Source: Lysobacter sp. ISL-50
GTDB lineage: Bacteria; Pseudomonadota; Gammaproteobacteria; Xanthomonadales; Xanthomonadaceae
DNA length: 36,923 nt
Reading direction: 5' to 3'
Assembly (NCBI RefSeq): GCF_018612875.1
Contig: NZ_JAGGRI010000039.1
Span: forward strand, 1 to 36,923
The translations under genes were made by a program, and so were the position numbers. Below the pieces are notes generated by a model. It saw only the letters and a program-made list of their open reading frames with translations, was not told the origin of the DNA and ran no database searches. Within the stretch, counting starts at the first letter, position 1; every line of letters starts with the position of its first letter. Positions 16,235 through 25,974 of the stretch are shown in pieces.

Positions 16235-17419
16235 GTGAAACCCTTCGATCTGCCGCCCCCCGACGCCGACGCCCTGGCCCACAGCGCGCGCCTGACTCAG
16301 CTGATCCGCGAACAGATCGTCGCCCACGGCGGCGCGATCGCGTTCTCGCGCTTCATGGAGCTGGCCTTGTACGCGCCGGGCCTGGGCTACTACAGCGCCG
16401 GCGCGAGCAAATTCGGCGCCAGCGGCGATTTCGTCACCGCGCCGGAACTGGGGCCGATCTTCGCCGCCTGCGTGGCCGAATCGGTGGCGCCGGTGCTGCA
16501 GCAGATCGGGCCGCAGGCGCGCTTGCTGGAACTCGGCGGCGGCACCGGCGCGTTCGCCGAGGTCGCGCTCAAGCGCCTGCTGGAACTGGACGCGCTGCCG
16601 GACCGCTACGCCATCCTGGAGCCGAGCGCGGAACTGCGCCATCGCCAGCGCGAACGCCTGCGCGAGCGACTGGTGCCGCCGTTGTTCGACCTGCTGGAAT
16701 GGCCCGACGGCCCGTTCGGCGACGAGTGGGAAGGCGTGCTGTTCGCCAACGAGGTGATCGACGCGCTGCCGACGCCGCGCTTCGCCATCCATAACGAAGA
16801 AGTGTTCGAAGAACACATCGTCATCGACGGCGAGGGCTTCGCCCGCGAGCTGCGCCCGGCCGACGATTTTCTCGCCAACGCGGTACGCCAGGCCGAGCGC
16901 CGGCTGGAGCGGCGGTTCGAGGAAGGCTATCGTTCCGAACTGCTGCCGCAGCTGCCGTATTGGATTCAGGCCGTGTCCGGCGGCTTGCGCCGCGGCGCGA
17001 TGCTGTTCGTCGATTACGGCTATGCGCGCTCGGAATTCTATTCGCCCGATCGCAGCGACGGCACCTTGCGCGCGTTCTACCGCCATCGCATCCACGGCGA
17101 TCCGTTGCTGTGGCCGGGACTGCAGGACCTGACCGCGTCGGTGGATTTCACCGCCCTGGCCGAGGCCGGACTGGCGGCGGGCTTCGATCTGGCCGGCTAT
17201 TGCTCGCAGGCCAGCTTCCTGCTCGGCAACGGCCTGGCCGGCGTGCTGCAGCGGATCGAGGGCCTGCGCGACGAAGTCGAGAAGCAGCGCCGCATCAGCG
17301 AGGTCAAGAAGCTCACCCTGCCCAGCGAGATGGGCGAGCGCTTCCAGGTGATGGGGCTTGAGAAAGACGTCGAATTCGGCGTCGCCTTCATGGCCGGCGA
17401 CCTGAGCTATCGCCTGTGA
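16235..17419 (+). CDS. SAM-dependent methyltransferase, MidA/NDUFAF7 family
   Basis: A 394-residue protein. It has the family N-terminal block (ISFSRFMELALYAPGLGYYS-like), the DFVTAPELGPIFAACVAE segment, the SAM-binding LLELGGGTGAFAEVAL, the FANEVIDALPTPRF block and FVDYGYARSEFYSP. Mitochondrial NDUFAF7 methylates an arginine of complex I subunit NDUFS2; bacterial substrates are not settled, though a protein arginine is plausible. It starts with GTG at 16235 without a good ribosome site; the residues that follow match the family start. It overlaps the next gene by 4 bases, so the two are probably translationally coupled. Confidence 0.92.
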   Translation: MKPFDLPPPDADALAHSARLTQLIREQIVAHGGAIAFSRFMELALYAPGLGYYSAGASKFGASGDFVTAPELGPIFAACVAESVAPVLQQIGPQARLLELGGGTGAFAEVALKRLLELDALPDRYAILEPSAELRHRQRERLRERLVPPLFDLLEWPDGPFGDEWEGVLFANEVIDALPTPRFAIHNEEVFEEHIVIDGEGFARELRPADDFLANAVRQAERRLERRFEEGYRSELLPQLPYWIQAVSGGLRRGAMLFVDYGYARSEFYSPDRSDGTLRAFYRHRIHGDPLLWPGLQDLTASVDFTALAEAGLAAGFDLAGYCSQASFLLGNGLAGVLQRIEGLRDEVEKQRRISEVKKLTLPSEMGERFQVMGLEKDVEFGVAFMAGDLSYRL

Positions 17420-17838
17420 GCGCCGTGCCCGCGCGCGCGCTGCTGCGCGAGTTCGACCGTCCGCTGCTGTGGTGCGCGTTGTGGCTGGCGATGATCGCGG
17501 CGGTGATCGCGACCTGCCTGTTGCCGGCGCACGATCTGCCGCCGCCGCCGTTTTCCAACTTCGACAAGATCGAACACTTCGGCGCGTATCTGGCGCTGTC
17601 GTCCTACGCGGGCATGCTGTTCGCGCGACTGCGGCCGCAGGCGATCGCGGTGGCGGGGTTGATCGCGATGGGCGTGGGCCTGGAATTCGCCCAGGCCACG
17701 CTGACCGATTCGCGCAGCGGCGACGCGATCGATGCGCTGGCCAACAGCCTGGGCGCGCTGGCGGGCTTGTTCGTGGCGCGCACGCCGGTGGCGCTGTGGC
17801 TGCAGTGGGTGGATCGCCGGCTTTTGCGCAAACGCTGA
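17416..17838 (+). CDS. VanZ-like family membrane protein
   Basis: A 140-residue protein with four hydrophobic segments and the VanZ-like signature: LLPAHDLPPPPF before FDKIEHFGAYLALSSYAGML, then GLEFAQATLTDSRSGDAIDALANSLGAL. The conserved D-K-x-x-H-F and E-x-x-Q...R...D-x-x-A-N residues are all present. VanZ itself gives low-level teicoplanin resistance; most VanZ-like proteins, including this short form, have no known function. It starts with GTG at 17416 inside the stop of the methyltransferase gene, and the coupling suggests co-expression. Confidence 0.88.
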   Translation: MSAVPARALLREFDRPLLWCALWLAMIAAVIATCLLPAHDLPPPPFSNFDKIEHFGAYLALSSYAGMLFARLRPQAIAVAGLIAMGVGLEFAQATLTDSRSGDAIDALANSLGALAGLFVARTPVALWLQWVDRRLLRKR

Positions 17839-18112
17839 GGCGGCCGGGCCGCGGACGGGGGAAGTCCGCGGCGCGGACTGGGTAATTCATGTGCTCGGCG
17901 GGCCGGTCCATCGCACCGGCATCGCTCGCCCTGTTCAGTGACCGGCCGCCCATTCAGGCCTGAACCGGGCATTAGCCGGTTCGTCGTTATAAGAAATCTG
18001 TCACAAAGCCATAGTCGGCACAGTCACACGGCGTATTGCGAAAAAGTTAAGAAATGGTGAGGCTCAGCCCGGGCCACGGGAGCCCACCTCACTTTCGCAA
18101 GGACAACGACTC

Positions 18113-20614
18113 ATGCCCTCAGTGCACCGCAACCGTTTGGCGCTGGCCGTGGCCGCCGCCATGGCCGCCAGCGCCCTCGTCCCCGCTTACGCCCAGGACG
18201 CCGCAGCGCCGGCGCCGGCCGCCCGCGAGGCGACGACGCTCGATGCGGTCCAGGTGACCGGTTCGCGCGCGCGCGGCCGCGCCGCCGAGGACACCGCGGC
18301 GCCGGTGGACGTGATCGGCAAGGAAGAACTGAACGCGACCGGCGCGACCGAGATCGGCCAGATCCTGCAGATGCTGGAACCCTCGTTCAACTTCTCGCGC
18401 ACCTTCGTCAGCGACGGCACCGACATCCTGCGTCCGGCGACGCTGCGCTCGCTCGGCCCCGATCAGGTGCTGGTGCTGGTCAACGGCAAGCGCCGCCATC
18501 AGCAGGCGCTGGTGAACGTGCAGCAGACCATCGGCCGCGGTTCGGCCGGCACCGACATCAACGCGATCCCGCTGTCGGCGATCGAGCGCATCGAAGTGCT
18601 GCGCGACGGCGCCGCGGCGCAGTACGGCTCGGACGCGATCTCCGGCGTGATCAACATCATCCTCAAGAAGCAGACCGAGGAAACCCAGCTGTCGTTCCAG
18701 GCCGGCAAGTACTACGCCGGCGACGGCGCCAACTACCAGGGCTCGGTCAACACCGGCGTCAAGCTCGGCGACGACGGCGGCTTCCTCAATCTGTCCCTGG
18801 AATACCGCGACCGCGCCGAGACCAACCGCGCCGGCCCCGACAGTCTGCGCGTGAGCCCGCCGCGGGTGACCCAGCGCCTGGGCGACGCCGACGCCACCGA
18901 CGCCTATTTCTGGTTCAACGGCGGCCTGCCGGTGGGCAAGGGCGAGCTGTACTGGTTCGGCGGCCTGTCCAAGCGCAAGGGCGACTCCTCCGGCTTCTTC
19001 CGCAGCCCGGGCGACAACCGCACGGTGCCTGCGCTGTATCCGGACGGCTTCCTGCCGAACATCCTGACCAAGGTGGACGACACCTCGCTGGCGGTCGGCT
19101 ACAAGGCGCCGATCAACGACAACTGGGATTGGGATATTTCGATCAATCGCGGCCGCAACAAGTTCGGCTTCGAGGAAAGCAATTCGGTCAACGTCAGCTG
19201 GTGGTACGAGCCCAAGCCCGGCGGCGGCATCTACGGCGAATCGCCGACCAAGGCCGACACCGGCACCCTGCAGGCCGATCAGACCACTTTCAATCTGGAT
19301 TTCCGCGGCACCCTGCAGGGCTTCAACAGCCATCCCCTGTACCTGGGCACCGGCGTGGAATACCGCAAGGACGAGTACAAGATCACCCCCGGCGCGCCGG
19401 TGACCTACACCTACGGCCGCACCAACAACCGCGCGATTCCGATCCTGGGCCAGGCCGGCGAGACCGCGCAGCCGGGTATGCAGGGCTTCCCGGGCTTCTC
19501 GCCCAACGAAGCGGTCGATGACGGCCGCCACAACTACGCGGTGTACCTGGACGCGGAAACCAACCTGACCGATCGCTTCCTGCTCGGCGGCGCGGTGCGT
19601 TACGAGGACTACTCCGATTTCGGCAACACCACCACCGGCAAACTGTCGGCGCGCTTCGACGCCACCGAGCAGTTCGCGATCCGCGGCACCGTGTCCACCG
19701 GCTTCCGCGCGCCGGGCGTGCAGCAGCTGTTCTACAGCCAGCGCTCGACCAACCTCAATGCCGCAGGCGTGCTGACCGACACCCTGACCGCGCGCCAGGA
19801 CAGCGCGGTCACGCGTGCGTTCGGCATCGAGCCGTTGAAGGAAGAAACCTCCAAGAGCGGATCGATCGGCTTCGTGCTCAAGCCCAACGATCGCTTCTCG
19901 GTGACCTTGGACGTGTTCCGCATCGACATCGACGATCGCATCATCTTCTCCAGCAACATCCAGCCCGAGAGCGTCGGCACCAACGGCCAGCCGTGCGCGC
20001 CGGGCAACGGCAACTGCCCGATCCGCGCGATCCTCGATCCGATCGGCGTGGGCCAGGTGTTGTTCTTCACCAACGCCATCGACACCCGGACCACCGGCAT
20101 CGACCTGGTCGCCAACCACAACACCGAGTTCGCCGGCGGTTCGAAGTTGAACCTGACCGCGCTGGTGCACTTCAACAAGACCGAAGTGAAGGACCGCCGC
20201 TCGCAGTCGGCGATCCTGCCGCCGAACGTGCTGTTCGACGACACTCAGGTGACCTTGATCGAAAAGGGCCAGCCGCGTCAGCACCACGTGCTGCAGGGCG
20301 TGTACGAAATCAACAAGTGGGAATGGACCGCGCGCGCCAACTACTACGGCCCGGTGACCGGCGAAGGCTTCACCCCGGGCGTCAAGCAGACCTGGAGCGG
20401 CAAGTGGCTGGCCGATCTGGCGGTGCGCTACAAGTTCACCGACAAGCTCAGCGTGTCGGTGGGCGGCAACAATATCTTCGACACCTACCCGGACAAGTGG
20501 GACCCGAACACCGGCGCGCCGTTCCCCCAGTTGGGCTTCAAGTACGGCTGGGAGACCTTGCCGTTCGGCATGAACGGCGGCAGCTACTACGCCCGGATCG
20601 ATTATCGGTTCTGA
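18113..20614 (+). CDS. TonB-dependent receptor
   Basis: An 833-residue outer-membrane receptor. Signal peptide (LALAVAAAMAASALVPAYAQ), a TonB-box-like TTLDAVQVTGSR, a plug domain (about 45-180) with LGPDQVLVLVNGKRRHQ and IERIEVLRDGAAAQYGSDAISGVINII split over the usual motifs, then a 22-strand barrel ending YYARIDYRF with the terminal Phe needed for outer-membrane assembly. It imports a substrate using TonB-ExbBD energy; the ligand is not evident, and no sigma/anti-sigma or STN extension is present. AAGGA lies 9 bases before the ATG at 18113. It has its own strong terminator and looks monocistronic. It is only distantly similar to the tandem pair at 27-33 kb. Confidence 0.95.
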   Translation: MPSVHRNRLALAVAAAMAASALVPAYAQDAAAPAPAAREATTLDAVQVTGSRARGRAAEDTAAPVDVIGKEELNATGATEIGQILQMLEPSFNFSRTFVSDGTDILRPATLRSLGPDQVLVLVNGKRRHQQALVNVQQTIGRGSAGTDINAIPLSAIERIEVLRDGAAAQYGSDAISGVINIILKKQTEETQLSFQAGKYYAGDGANYQGSVNTGVKLGDDGGFLNLSLEYRDRAETNRAGPDSLRVSPPRVTQRLGDADATDAYFWFNGGLPVGKGELYWFGGLSKRKGDSSGFFRSPGDNRTVPALYPDGFLPNILTKVDDTSLAVGYKAPINDNWDWDISINRGRNKFGFEESNSVNVSWWYEPKPGGGIYGESPTKADTGTLQADQTTFNLDFRGTLQGFNSHPLYLGTGVEYRKDEYKITPGAPVTYTYGRTNNRAIPILGQAGETAQPGMQGFPGFSPNEAVDDGRHNYAVYLDAETNLTDRFLLGGAVRYEDYSDFGNTTTGKLSARFDATEQFAIRGTVSTGFRAPGVQQLFYSQRSTNLNAAGVLTDTLTARQDSAVTRAFGIEPLKEETSKSGSIGFVLKPNDRFSVTLDVFRIDIDDRIIFSSNIQPESVGTNGQPCAPGNGNCPIRAILDPIGVGQVLFFTNAIDTRTTGIDLVANHNTEFAGGSKLNLTALVHFNKTEVKDRRSQSAILPPNVLFDDTQVTLIEKGQPRQHHVLQGVYEINKWEWTARANYYGPVTGEGFTPGVKQTWSGKWLADLAVRYKFTDKLSVSVGGNNIFDTYPDKWDPNTGAPFPQLGFKYGWETLPFGMNGGSYYARIDYRF

Positions 20615-20668
20615 GTTTGGCTGTTGGTGCGAGGGCGGCGATGCGAGTCGTTGCCTGATGGGTCGAGG

Positions 20669-20703
20669 AACCGCCGCGCGAAATTGGCGCGGCGGTTTTT
20701 TTT
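20669..20703 (+). terminator. Intrinsic terminator after the first TonB-dependent receptor
   Basis: An 11-bp stem (AACCGCCGCGC, 20669-20679) pairs perfectly with 20687-20697 around GAAATTG and is followed by an uninterrupted T-run to 20703. It lies 55 bases beyond the receptor stop and is the strongest terminator in the window. Confidence 0.95.
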
Positions 20704-20735
20704 GTGGGATGAGACTTCGGCGAAGCCGAATAGTT

Positions 20736-21006
20736 AGAGACTTCAGCCCCGTCTCTCCAGATCGTCATTCCCGCGAAGGCGGGAATCCAGAGACTTCAGC
20801 GCCATCTTTCCAGGCCGTCATTCCCGCGAAGGCGGGAATCCAGAGACTTCAGCGCCATCCTTCCAGAACGTCATTCCCGCGAAGGCGGGAATCCAAAGAC
20901 TTCAGCGCCATCCTTCCAGATCGTCATTCCCGCGAACGCGGGAATCCAGTGACTTCAGGCGTTCTCGCACGAAAGGCCCTGGATTCCCGCCTTCGCGGGA
21001 ATGACG
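20736..21006. repeat. 53-bp tandem repeat carrying a CATTCCCGCGAAGGCGGGAAT hairpin, with inverted terminal copy
   Basis: Four contiguous 53-bp units start at 20736, 20789, 20842 and 20895. Each holds the palindromic core TCATTCCCGCGAAGGCGGGA plus a more variable linker. A fifth core, in the opposite orientation, ends the array at 20981-21006. The core is of the REP-like kind common in many proteobacterial genomes. Linkers are near-identical, so this is not a CRISPR. Together with the terminator and heptad run it fills the gap between the receptor and cca; no gene is seen. Confidence 0.92.
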
Positions 21007-21022
21007 GTAGGTGGGTACGCTG

Positions 21023-21084
21023 TTCCCGATTCCCGATTCCCGATTCCCGATTCCCGATTCCCGAATCCCGAATCCCGAATCCCG
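21023..21084. repeat. GATTCCC heptad tandem repeat
   Basis: About nine copies of the 7-base unit (six GATTCCC, then about three GAATCCC) run to within 3 bases of the cca stop. The unit also occurs upstream of yqeY (12782-12896). A copy-number change here could extend into the cca 3' end. Confidence 0.9.
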
Positions 21085-21086
21085 AC

Positions 21087-22331
21087 TCACGCCACCCCAC
21101 CACCCGCCGCATTCTTCCTGACCACAGCAATCGCCTCAATGCGCGCCCGCCGCATCGCCTCGCCTACCGCCGGCCCGCTCAACCCTGGCTTCAAATCGCC
21201 CGCCCGCACCTTAAGCGCCGCATGCAAGGCCGCCCGCAGCGACGCACCCTGCGGATAATCGCTGTCCTCCAACCCCAGCCGACCCCGCTTGTCGGCCTCG
21301 CACACCACCGTCATCTGCTCGATCCGCTTCGGATTGCGAAACCCATCGCAACGCGCGATCAACTCGTACACCGAGCGCGGACGCATCTCATCAAGGCGAT
21401 GCACGTTGAGATGCTCGCGACAAGCCGCCTCGGCCAACAGGCGATGATCGGTAGGCACTTTCAGCCGCGCGCACAACTGCGCCAGCGGTTCCAGGCCCGC
21501 GTGCTCGTGGTTGTGATGGCGCGGCAGGATATCCGCCGGCGTCAGCGCCTTGCCCAGGTCGTGGGTCAGCGCGGCGAAGCCGATCAGGTCGTCGCCGGGC
21601 GCAAGCTTGGCGGCCTGATCGACCACCATCTCGGTATGCACGCCGGTATCGACTTCGGGGTGGTACTCGGGCCGCTGCGGCACGCCGTACAGCGCATCGA
21701 CTTCCGGCAGCACGACCCGCAGCGCGCCGGCGTCGTGCAAGGTGCGCAGGAACGCCGACGGCGTGGCGCAGGTCAGCGCGCGGCGCAGTTCCTGCCACAC
21801 GCGCTCGGCGACCAGATCGGCCAGTTCGCCGGAGTCGGCCATCTGCCGCATCAGCGCCATGGTTTCCGCGGCGACGGTGAAGCCGTGCGACTTGAAGCGC
21901 GCCATGAAACGGCCGGCGCGCAGCACGCGCAGCGGATCTTCCACGAAGGCCGGGCCGACATGGCGCAGCACGCGCGCCTGCAGATCGCGCGCGCCGCCGT
22001 AAGGATCGACCAGACGGCCGTCGCTTTCGTCGCGGGCGATGGCGTTGATGGTGAAATCGCGACGGCCCAGATCGTCTTCCAGCGTCACCGACGGATCGGC
22101 ATCGACCACGAAGCCGCGATAGCCGCGGCCGGATTTGCGTTCGGTGCGCGCCAGCGCGTATTCCTCGCCGTTGTCCGGGTGCAGGAACACGGGGAAATCC
22201 TTGCCCACGGCCTTGTAGCCGGCGGCGAGCATCGCCTCGGGCGTCTGTCCGACGACCACGTAATCGCGATCGCCGGCCGACAGGCCCAGCAGCGCATCGC
22301 GCACCGCGCCGCCGACCAAGTAAACCTTCAT
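21087..22331 (-). CDS. cca: CCA-adding enzyme (multifunctional tRNA nucleotidyltransferase with HD domain)
   Basis: A 414-residue class II nucleotidyltransferase, the size of the gammaproteobacterial Cca with HD domain. It adds or repairs the 3' CCA of tRNAs. Visible motifs are GGAVRDALL with the catalytic Asp21/Asp23 in [18 protein letters not shown], the neck [12 protein letters not shown] and the ERxxxE-like template region, then the C-terminal HD phosphohydrolase motif (LTHDLGKA, with HHNHEHAG). GAGGAAA lies upstream of the ATG at 22331. The 40-base spacing to the upstream PH-domain gene on the same strand suggests co-transcription. Confidence 0.97.
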   Translation of the reverse strand: MKVYLVGGAVRDALLGLSAGDRDYVVVGQTPEAMLAAGYKAVGKDFPVFLHPDNGEEYALARTERKSGRGYRGFVVDADPSVTLEDDLGRRDFTINAIARDESDGRLVDPYGGARDLQARVLRHVGPAFVEDPLRVLRAGRFMARFKSHGFTVAAETMALMRQMADSGELADLVAERVWQELRRALTCATPSAFLRTLHDAGALRVVLPEVDALYGVPQRPEYHPEVDTGVHTEMVVDQAAKLAPGDDLIGFAALTHDLGKALTPADILPRHHNHEHAGLEPLAQLCARLKVPTDHRLLAEAACREHLNVHRLDEMRPRSVYELIARCDGFRNPKRIEQMTVVCEADKRGRLGLEDSDYPQGASLRAALHAALKVRAGDLKPGLSGPAVGEAMRRARIEAIAVVRKNAAGGGVA

Positions 22332-22371
22332 CCTGAGTTTCCTCGAATGCGTTGCGAAACGCGCACCGGCT

Positions 22372-22749
22372 TCAGCGCGGCGCGTTTTGCGCCAGCAGGG
22401 CGACGATGTCTTCCGCGCCGGCGCTGCGGCCCAGGTGGCGCACGATCGGATTGGGCTGGCCCGACACCCACAGGCGCAGTTCCGATTCCAGATCGAAATG
22501 GCCGGCGGTTTCGAGCGAGAACATCACGATGCTGCGGTAGGGCAGGCTGAGGAATTCGGTCTTGCGGCCGGTCACGCCCTGCTTGTCGACCAGGATCAGG
22601 CGGCGGTCGGTGAACACGATCAGGTCGCGGATTTCGCCGAACGCGCGCTGCACGGTTTCGCCCGCGGCGAGCAGCGGGCCGAAGTCTTCGTTGACCTTGT
22701 CGGTGGATTTTTCGCCGGCATGGCCGAGGAGGGTGTCCAGCAGGCCCAT
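22372..22749 (-). CDS. Bacterial PH-domain protein
   Basis: A 125-residue soluble protein that appears to be a single bacterial pleckstrin-homology (bPH_1-like) domain: [13 protein letters not shown], then a strand-rich core with [16 protein letters not shown] and [25 protein letters not shown], ending in a short helix. Such domains form ring oligomers in other bacteria; role unknown. The ATG at 22749 has AAGGA seven bases upstream, better than an in-frame start at 22782. It lies just upstream of cca. Confidence 0.85.
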   Translation of the reverse strand: MGLLDTLLGHAGEKSTDKVNEDFGPLLAAGETVQRAFGEIRDLIVFTDRRLILVDKQGVTGRKTEFLSLPYRSIVMFSLETAGHFDLESELRLWVSGQPNPIVRHLGRSAGAEDIVALLAQNAPR

Positions 22750-22856
22750 GGGATGTCCTTGTCGTGTGGAGTCGGTTTGCATCCTAGCGCGTGGATGGAG
22801 GGGGCGTGTCTATGGCGCTTGGCTGAAGCCGGAGCGGTGGCGATGCCGGGTTTCGG

Positions 22857-22936
22857 GTGTCGGGGCTGAAAGCCCCTCCCACAATAAATTACGTCGCCAC
22901 GAAGTCTTTTGTGGAAGGGGCTTTCAGCCCCGACAC
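22857..22936. repeat. Long inverted repeat, GGGGCTTTCAGCCCC variant
   Basis: Arms at 22857-22884 and 22907-22936 are nearly perfect inverted copies around 22 bases. They form one large hairpin between the PH-domain gene and the stop of the NDUFA9-like gene. The sequence is a variant (extra T and A) of the repeat flanking folB. Confidence 0.88.
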
Positions 22937-22985
22937 ACGGCAGGTGATCCCGAGCCGGCAGCAACGAAACCCACCGCCCAAGGCT

Positions 22986-23891
22986 TCAGCGCGCGCCGAT
23001 CCCAAGAATTTCCGGCAAATGCGCCAACACCGGCGTCGGCGTCACCCCGAGCTTGAGCAAGCCGTTCTCGACACTGGTCGAATCGGTCTGCAGCGAGCGC
23101 CAGTTGTCGCGGCTGATCGGTTTGCCGGGCAGGAATTCGCCGATGTCGGCTTGCAGCTTGCCCAGTGCGTCGGGCAGCGGCAGCACCGCGCGCAGGCGGC
23201 CGCGGGCGCGGGCGCCGGCGCGCACGATCTCGGCCAGCGTCATCACGTCCGGCCCGACCAGGTTGTAGCTGCGCGCGATATGGCTGTCGTCGTTCAAGGC
23301 GTTGACGAAGGCCTGGGTGACATCGCCGATCCATACCGGCTGGAAGCGCGCGTTGGCGCGGCCCATCGGCAGCAGCGGCGCGTAGCGCAACAGCGAATCG
23401 AAGCGGCAGAACAGGCCGTCGCCGGGGCCGGCGATCACCGACGGCCGGAACAACGTCCACGCCAGCTTGCTGGCGCGCACGCGTTGCTCGGCGCGGCCGC
23501 GCGATTCCAGGTAATGGCTGTGGCCGCTGCCGGCGTTGAGCGCGCTCATCTGCAGCAGCCGCGCCACGCCCATGTCGCGCATGGCTTCGATCAGCGCTTC
23601 GAGCAGTTCCACGTAGACGTGTTCGAAGCCGGCGCCGCTGTCGCCCTGCTCGTTGAGGATGCCGACCAGATTGACCACGGCATCGACATCGTCGAGCACC
23701 GCGCGCAGGAAATCCGGATTGCCGACATCGCCTTCGATGATGCTGGCGTCGCGCGAGAGCAGTTTCTTCTTGTGCGGGTCCACCCCGCGGCTGAGCACGG
23801 TGATGCGGCAGTGCTCGCGCAGCAGGTGTTCGACGAGGTGGCGGCCGACGAATCCAGTGCCGCCCAGGATCAGGACATGACGACGGGCCAT
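22986..23891 (-). CDS. NDUFA9-like atypical SDR, NAD(P)-binding protein
   Basis: A 301-residue Rossmann-fold protein. The N-terminus has the nucleotide-binding VLILGGTGFVGRHLVEHL, and later AVVNLVGILNEQGD, LLQMSALNAGSGHSHYLESRG and FRPSVIAGPGD are typical of the NDUFA9/epimerase-like group of atypical SDRs. The catalytic Tyr-x-x-x-Lys is replaced by Tyr-x-x-x-Arg (YLESR), as in members that act as structural or binding proteins rather than active dehydrogenases. Some members are complex I assembly or accessory factors; others act on quinone or sugar substrates. It begins 10 bases after the transglycosylase stop, so the two are likely co-transcribed. Confidence 0.9.
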   Translation of the reverse strand: MARRHVLILGGTGFVGRHLVEHLLREHCRITVLSRGVDPHKKKLLSRDASIIEGDVGNPDFLRAVLDDVDAVVNLVGILNEQGDSGAGFEHVYVELLEALIEAMRDMGVARLLQMSALNAGSGHSHYLESRGRAEQRVRASKLAWTLFRPSVIAGPGDGLFCRFDSLLRYAPLLPMGRANARFQPVWIGDVTQAFVNALNDDSHIARSYNLVGPDVMTLAEIVRAGARARGRLRAVLPLPDALGKLQADIGEFLPGKPISRDNWRSLQTDSTSVENGLLKLGVTPTPVLAHLPEILGIGAR

Positions 23892-23901
23892 CGCGCGCGG
23901 C

Positions 23902-25974
23902 TCACTCGGTTTCGGCGGGCAGCGGCGTCGCGGCGGACGCGGCGGCGGCCGGGCAGACGAAGGATTTGCGCGGGCTGTCGGTCGCCCCGCGCAGACGGTC
24001 GCTGACGTTGAGCGCGTCGCCGTTGAGCCGCCAGTCGTAGAGCACGCTGAAAGCCAGCACGCGCGCGACGTACTCGCGGGTTTCCTTGTAGCTGATGGTC
24101 TCGATCCAGAAGTCCGCGTCCATGCCCGGGCGCTGCGACTGCCAGCGCGCCAGCGGCGCCGGCCCGGCGTTGTAGCCGGCCATGGCGAAATACGGCTGGC
24201 CGCCGTACTTGTCGAGCAACTGGCGCAGGTACGCGGTGCCGAGAATGATGTTGGTGTCCGAGTCGTACAGGCTGGCGGCGCCGCCCCACGGCAGGCCCAG
24301 GCTCTTGGCGACCTGGGCGCCGGTGCCGGGCAGCACCTGCATCAGGCCCATGGCGTTGGCGCCGGAGCGCGCGGTCGGATTGAATATGCTTTCGGCGCGG
24401 ATCTCGGCGGCGACCCAGGCCGGGTCGATGCCGTTCTTGAGCGACTCGCGCCGGATCGTCTCGCCGTGATGCAGCGGGAAGCGCAGGTAGTACAGGCGCT
24501 GTTCCTGCGGCGTCTTGTTGAGCGAGAACACCGCGCGGTCGAACCAGTTGTAGCTTTGCGCGACTTCGATGGCGATGCGGCGCTGGGTGTCGTCGAAACG
24601 GGTCAGCGCGTCGTCCCATTCGCGGATCGCCCAGCTGGCGCGTTCGATCTGGAACAGGCCCATCGCCCGCATCAGCGCCGGATCGCGCGCGATCGCGGCC
24701 TTGGCCGCGACGCTGTCGGTGGGCTGGATCGGGCACAGCGTGTACGGCGCGCCGAGCCGGTCGGCCGACATGAAGCCGTGGAAATCCGCGTTCTTGGCCG
24801 ATTCGCGATACAGCCTGGCGGCGCCGGCCTTGTCGCCGGCGCGTTCGCTCAGGCGCGCTTCGAAATATTCCCAGCGCGATTCGCCGCGCTGCTTGGGCCC
24901 CATTTTGCGGATCGCGGCCAGCGCAGCGGCCCAGTCCGAACGCGACATGGCTTCGCGCGCGCGCCATTCGTGCAGGCGTTCGTCGTAGGACACCTCCGGC
25001 ACGGCATTGAGGCGGCGCGCGGATTGCGCATCGTAGGACGCGACCGACCACAGCGCGGCCTGATACAGCACGCGGCCGCGATCTTCGTCGGTGAAGCCCA
25101 GCGCGCTGGCGTACTTGGGCAGTTGCGCTTCGGCGCTGGCCGGTTGCGACTTGGCCAGCTTGGCCAGGCCGTAGGAGGCGATCTTGCGGCTGCGCTCGGT
25201 CTTGGGCCAACCAAGCCCGCGTTCATTCACGTTATCCAAAAAAGCCGCGTAGTCGTTGGCCTGTGCAAGTTGATCCGCAGGCAAGCCACGCGCGGCCGCC
25301 CGCATCACCGCCGGCTGCCATTCCGCCGCGGCCGCGTCGATGCGTTCCCAACGCAGCTCCGGGCTCAGCCCGTTCTGCGCGGCGAGCACCGCGAATGGCG
25401 CGTCGCAGCTGTCGGGCAGGGACTTGCCGCTGCTGCGCCAGATCGCCTGCGCGTCGCGGGTCCATTGCGCGTCGGCCTTGCCCAGCGCCTGGCGCGCGTT
25501 CAACTCGGCGCAGCGCAGGCTCACGCCGCGCTCCTTGCCGGCGTTGTTGCTGGGCGTCCACGCCGCGGTGAAGGCGGCCCAGTCTTCGCGGCGCGCGGCC
25601 GCGGCCAGCCAGAGGTCGCGGAACGCATCGCCGGAGGCCTGATTGCCGCGGCGGTTCAGAAAATCCTGCGCCTGGCCGTTGTTGACCGTGTCGATGCCGC
25701 GGCGCAGGGCCGCGTATTCGACCCAGCCGTACAAGGGATGGCGCGCGATGTCGGCGTATTGGGCGGCGTCGAACGGGCCGCGTTCGGCCGCTTCGATCGC
25801 CGCGCGCACGCGCGGCAACTGAGTATCGACCGCGGGCGCCGGCAGCGCGTTGCGAACCGCCGCGGGCTTGACCGCGGGCAGGGCCGGCGCCGCCGCCGTG
25901 GTCTGCGCGCAGGCGGTGGTGGCGAGGGTCGCGGCGAGCGCGGCGAACAGCAGGGAGTAGGGGCGCGGAAGCAT
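23902..25974 (-). CDS. Soluble lytic murein transglycosylase (Slt70-like)
   Basis: A 690-residue periplasmic enzyme that cleaves the MurNAc-GlcNAc bond of peptidoglycan with formation of 1,6-anhydroMurNAc. An N-terminal signal (LLFAALAATLATTACAQ) is followed by a long alpha-superhelical region (about 60-490) and a C-terminal lysozyme-like SLT domain. The catalytic Glu528 is in IRAESIFNPTARSGANAMG, followed by GLMQVLPGTG and FAMAGYNAGP. The Cys in the signal region does not give a good lipobox, so signal peptidase I cleavage near ACA|Q is more likely. ATG at 25974 is chosen; 25995 is possible. The frame runs open far upstream but overlaps the divergent permease and is not coding there. Confidence 0.94.
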   Translation of the reverse strand: MLPRPYSLLFAALAATLATTACAQTTAAAPALPAVKPAAVRNALPAPAVDTQLPRVRAAIEAAERGPFDAAQYADIARHPLYGWVEYAALRRGIDTVNNGQAQDFLNRRGNQASGDAFRDLWLAAAARREDWAAFTAAWTPSNNAGKERGVSLRCAELNARQALGKADAQWTRDAQAIWRSSGKSLPDSCDAPFAVLAAQNGLSPELRWERIDAAAAEWQPAVMRAAARGLPADQLAQANDYAAFLDNVNERGLGWPKTERSRKIASYGLAKLAKSQPASAEAQLPKYASALGFTDEDRGRVLYQAALWSVASYDAQSARRLNAVPEVSYDERLHEWRAREAMSRSDWAAALAAIRKMGPKQRGESRWEYFEARLSERAGDKAGAARLYRESAKNADFHGFMSADRLGAPYTLCPIQPTDSVAAKAAIARDPALMRAMGLFQIERASWAIREWDDALTRFDDTQRRIAIEVAQSYNWFDRAVFSLNKTPQEQRLYYLRFPLHHGETIRRESLKNGIDPAWVAAEIRAESIFNPTARSGANAMGLMQVLPGTGAQVAKSLGLPWGGAASLYDSDTNIILGTAYLRQLLDKYGGQPYFAMAGYNAGPAPLARWQSQRPGMDADFWIETISYKETREYVARVLAFSVLYDWRLNGDALNVSDRLRGATDSPRKSFVCPAAAASAATPLPAETE

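Noticed and set aside
20736-20947. Possible CRISPR array in the 53-bp repeats
   Set aside because: The linker between palindromic cores is repeated rather than unique, and the core is a common REP-type palindrome.
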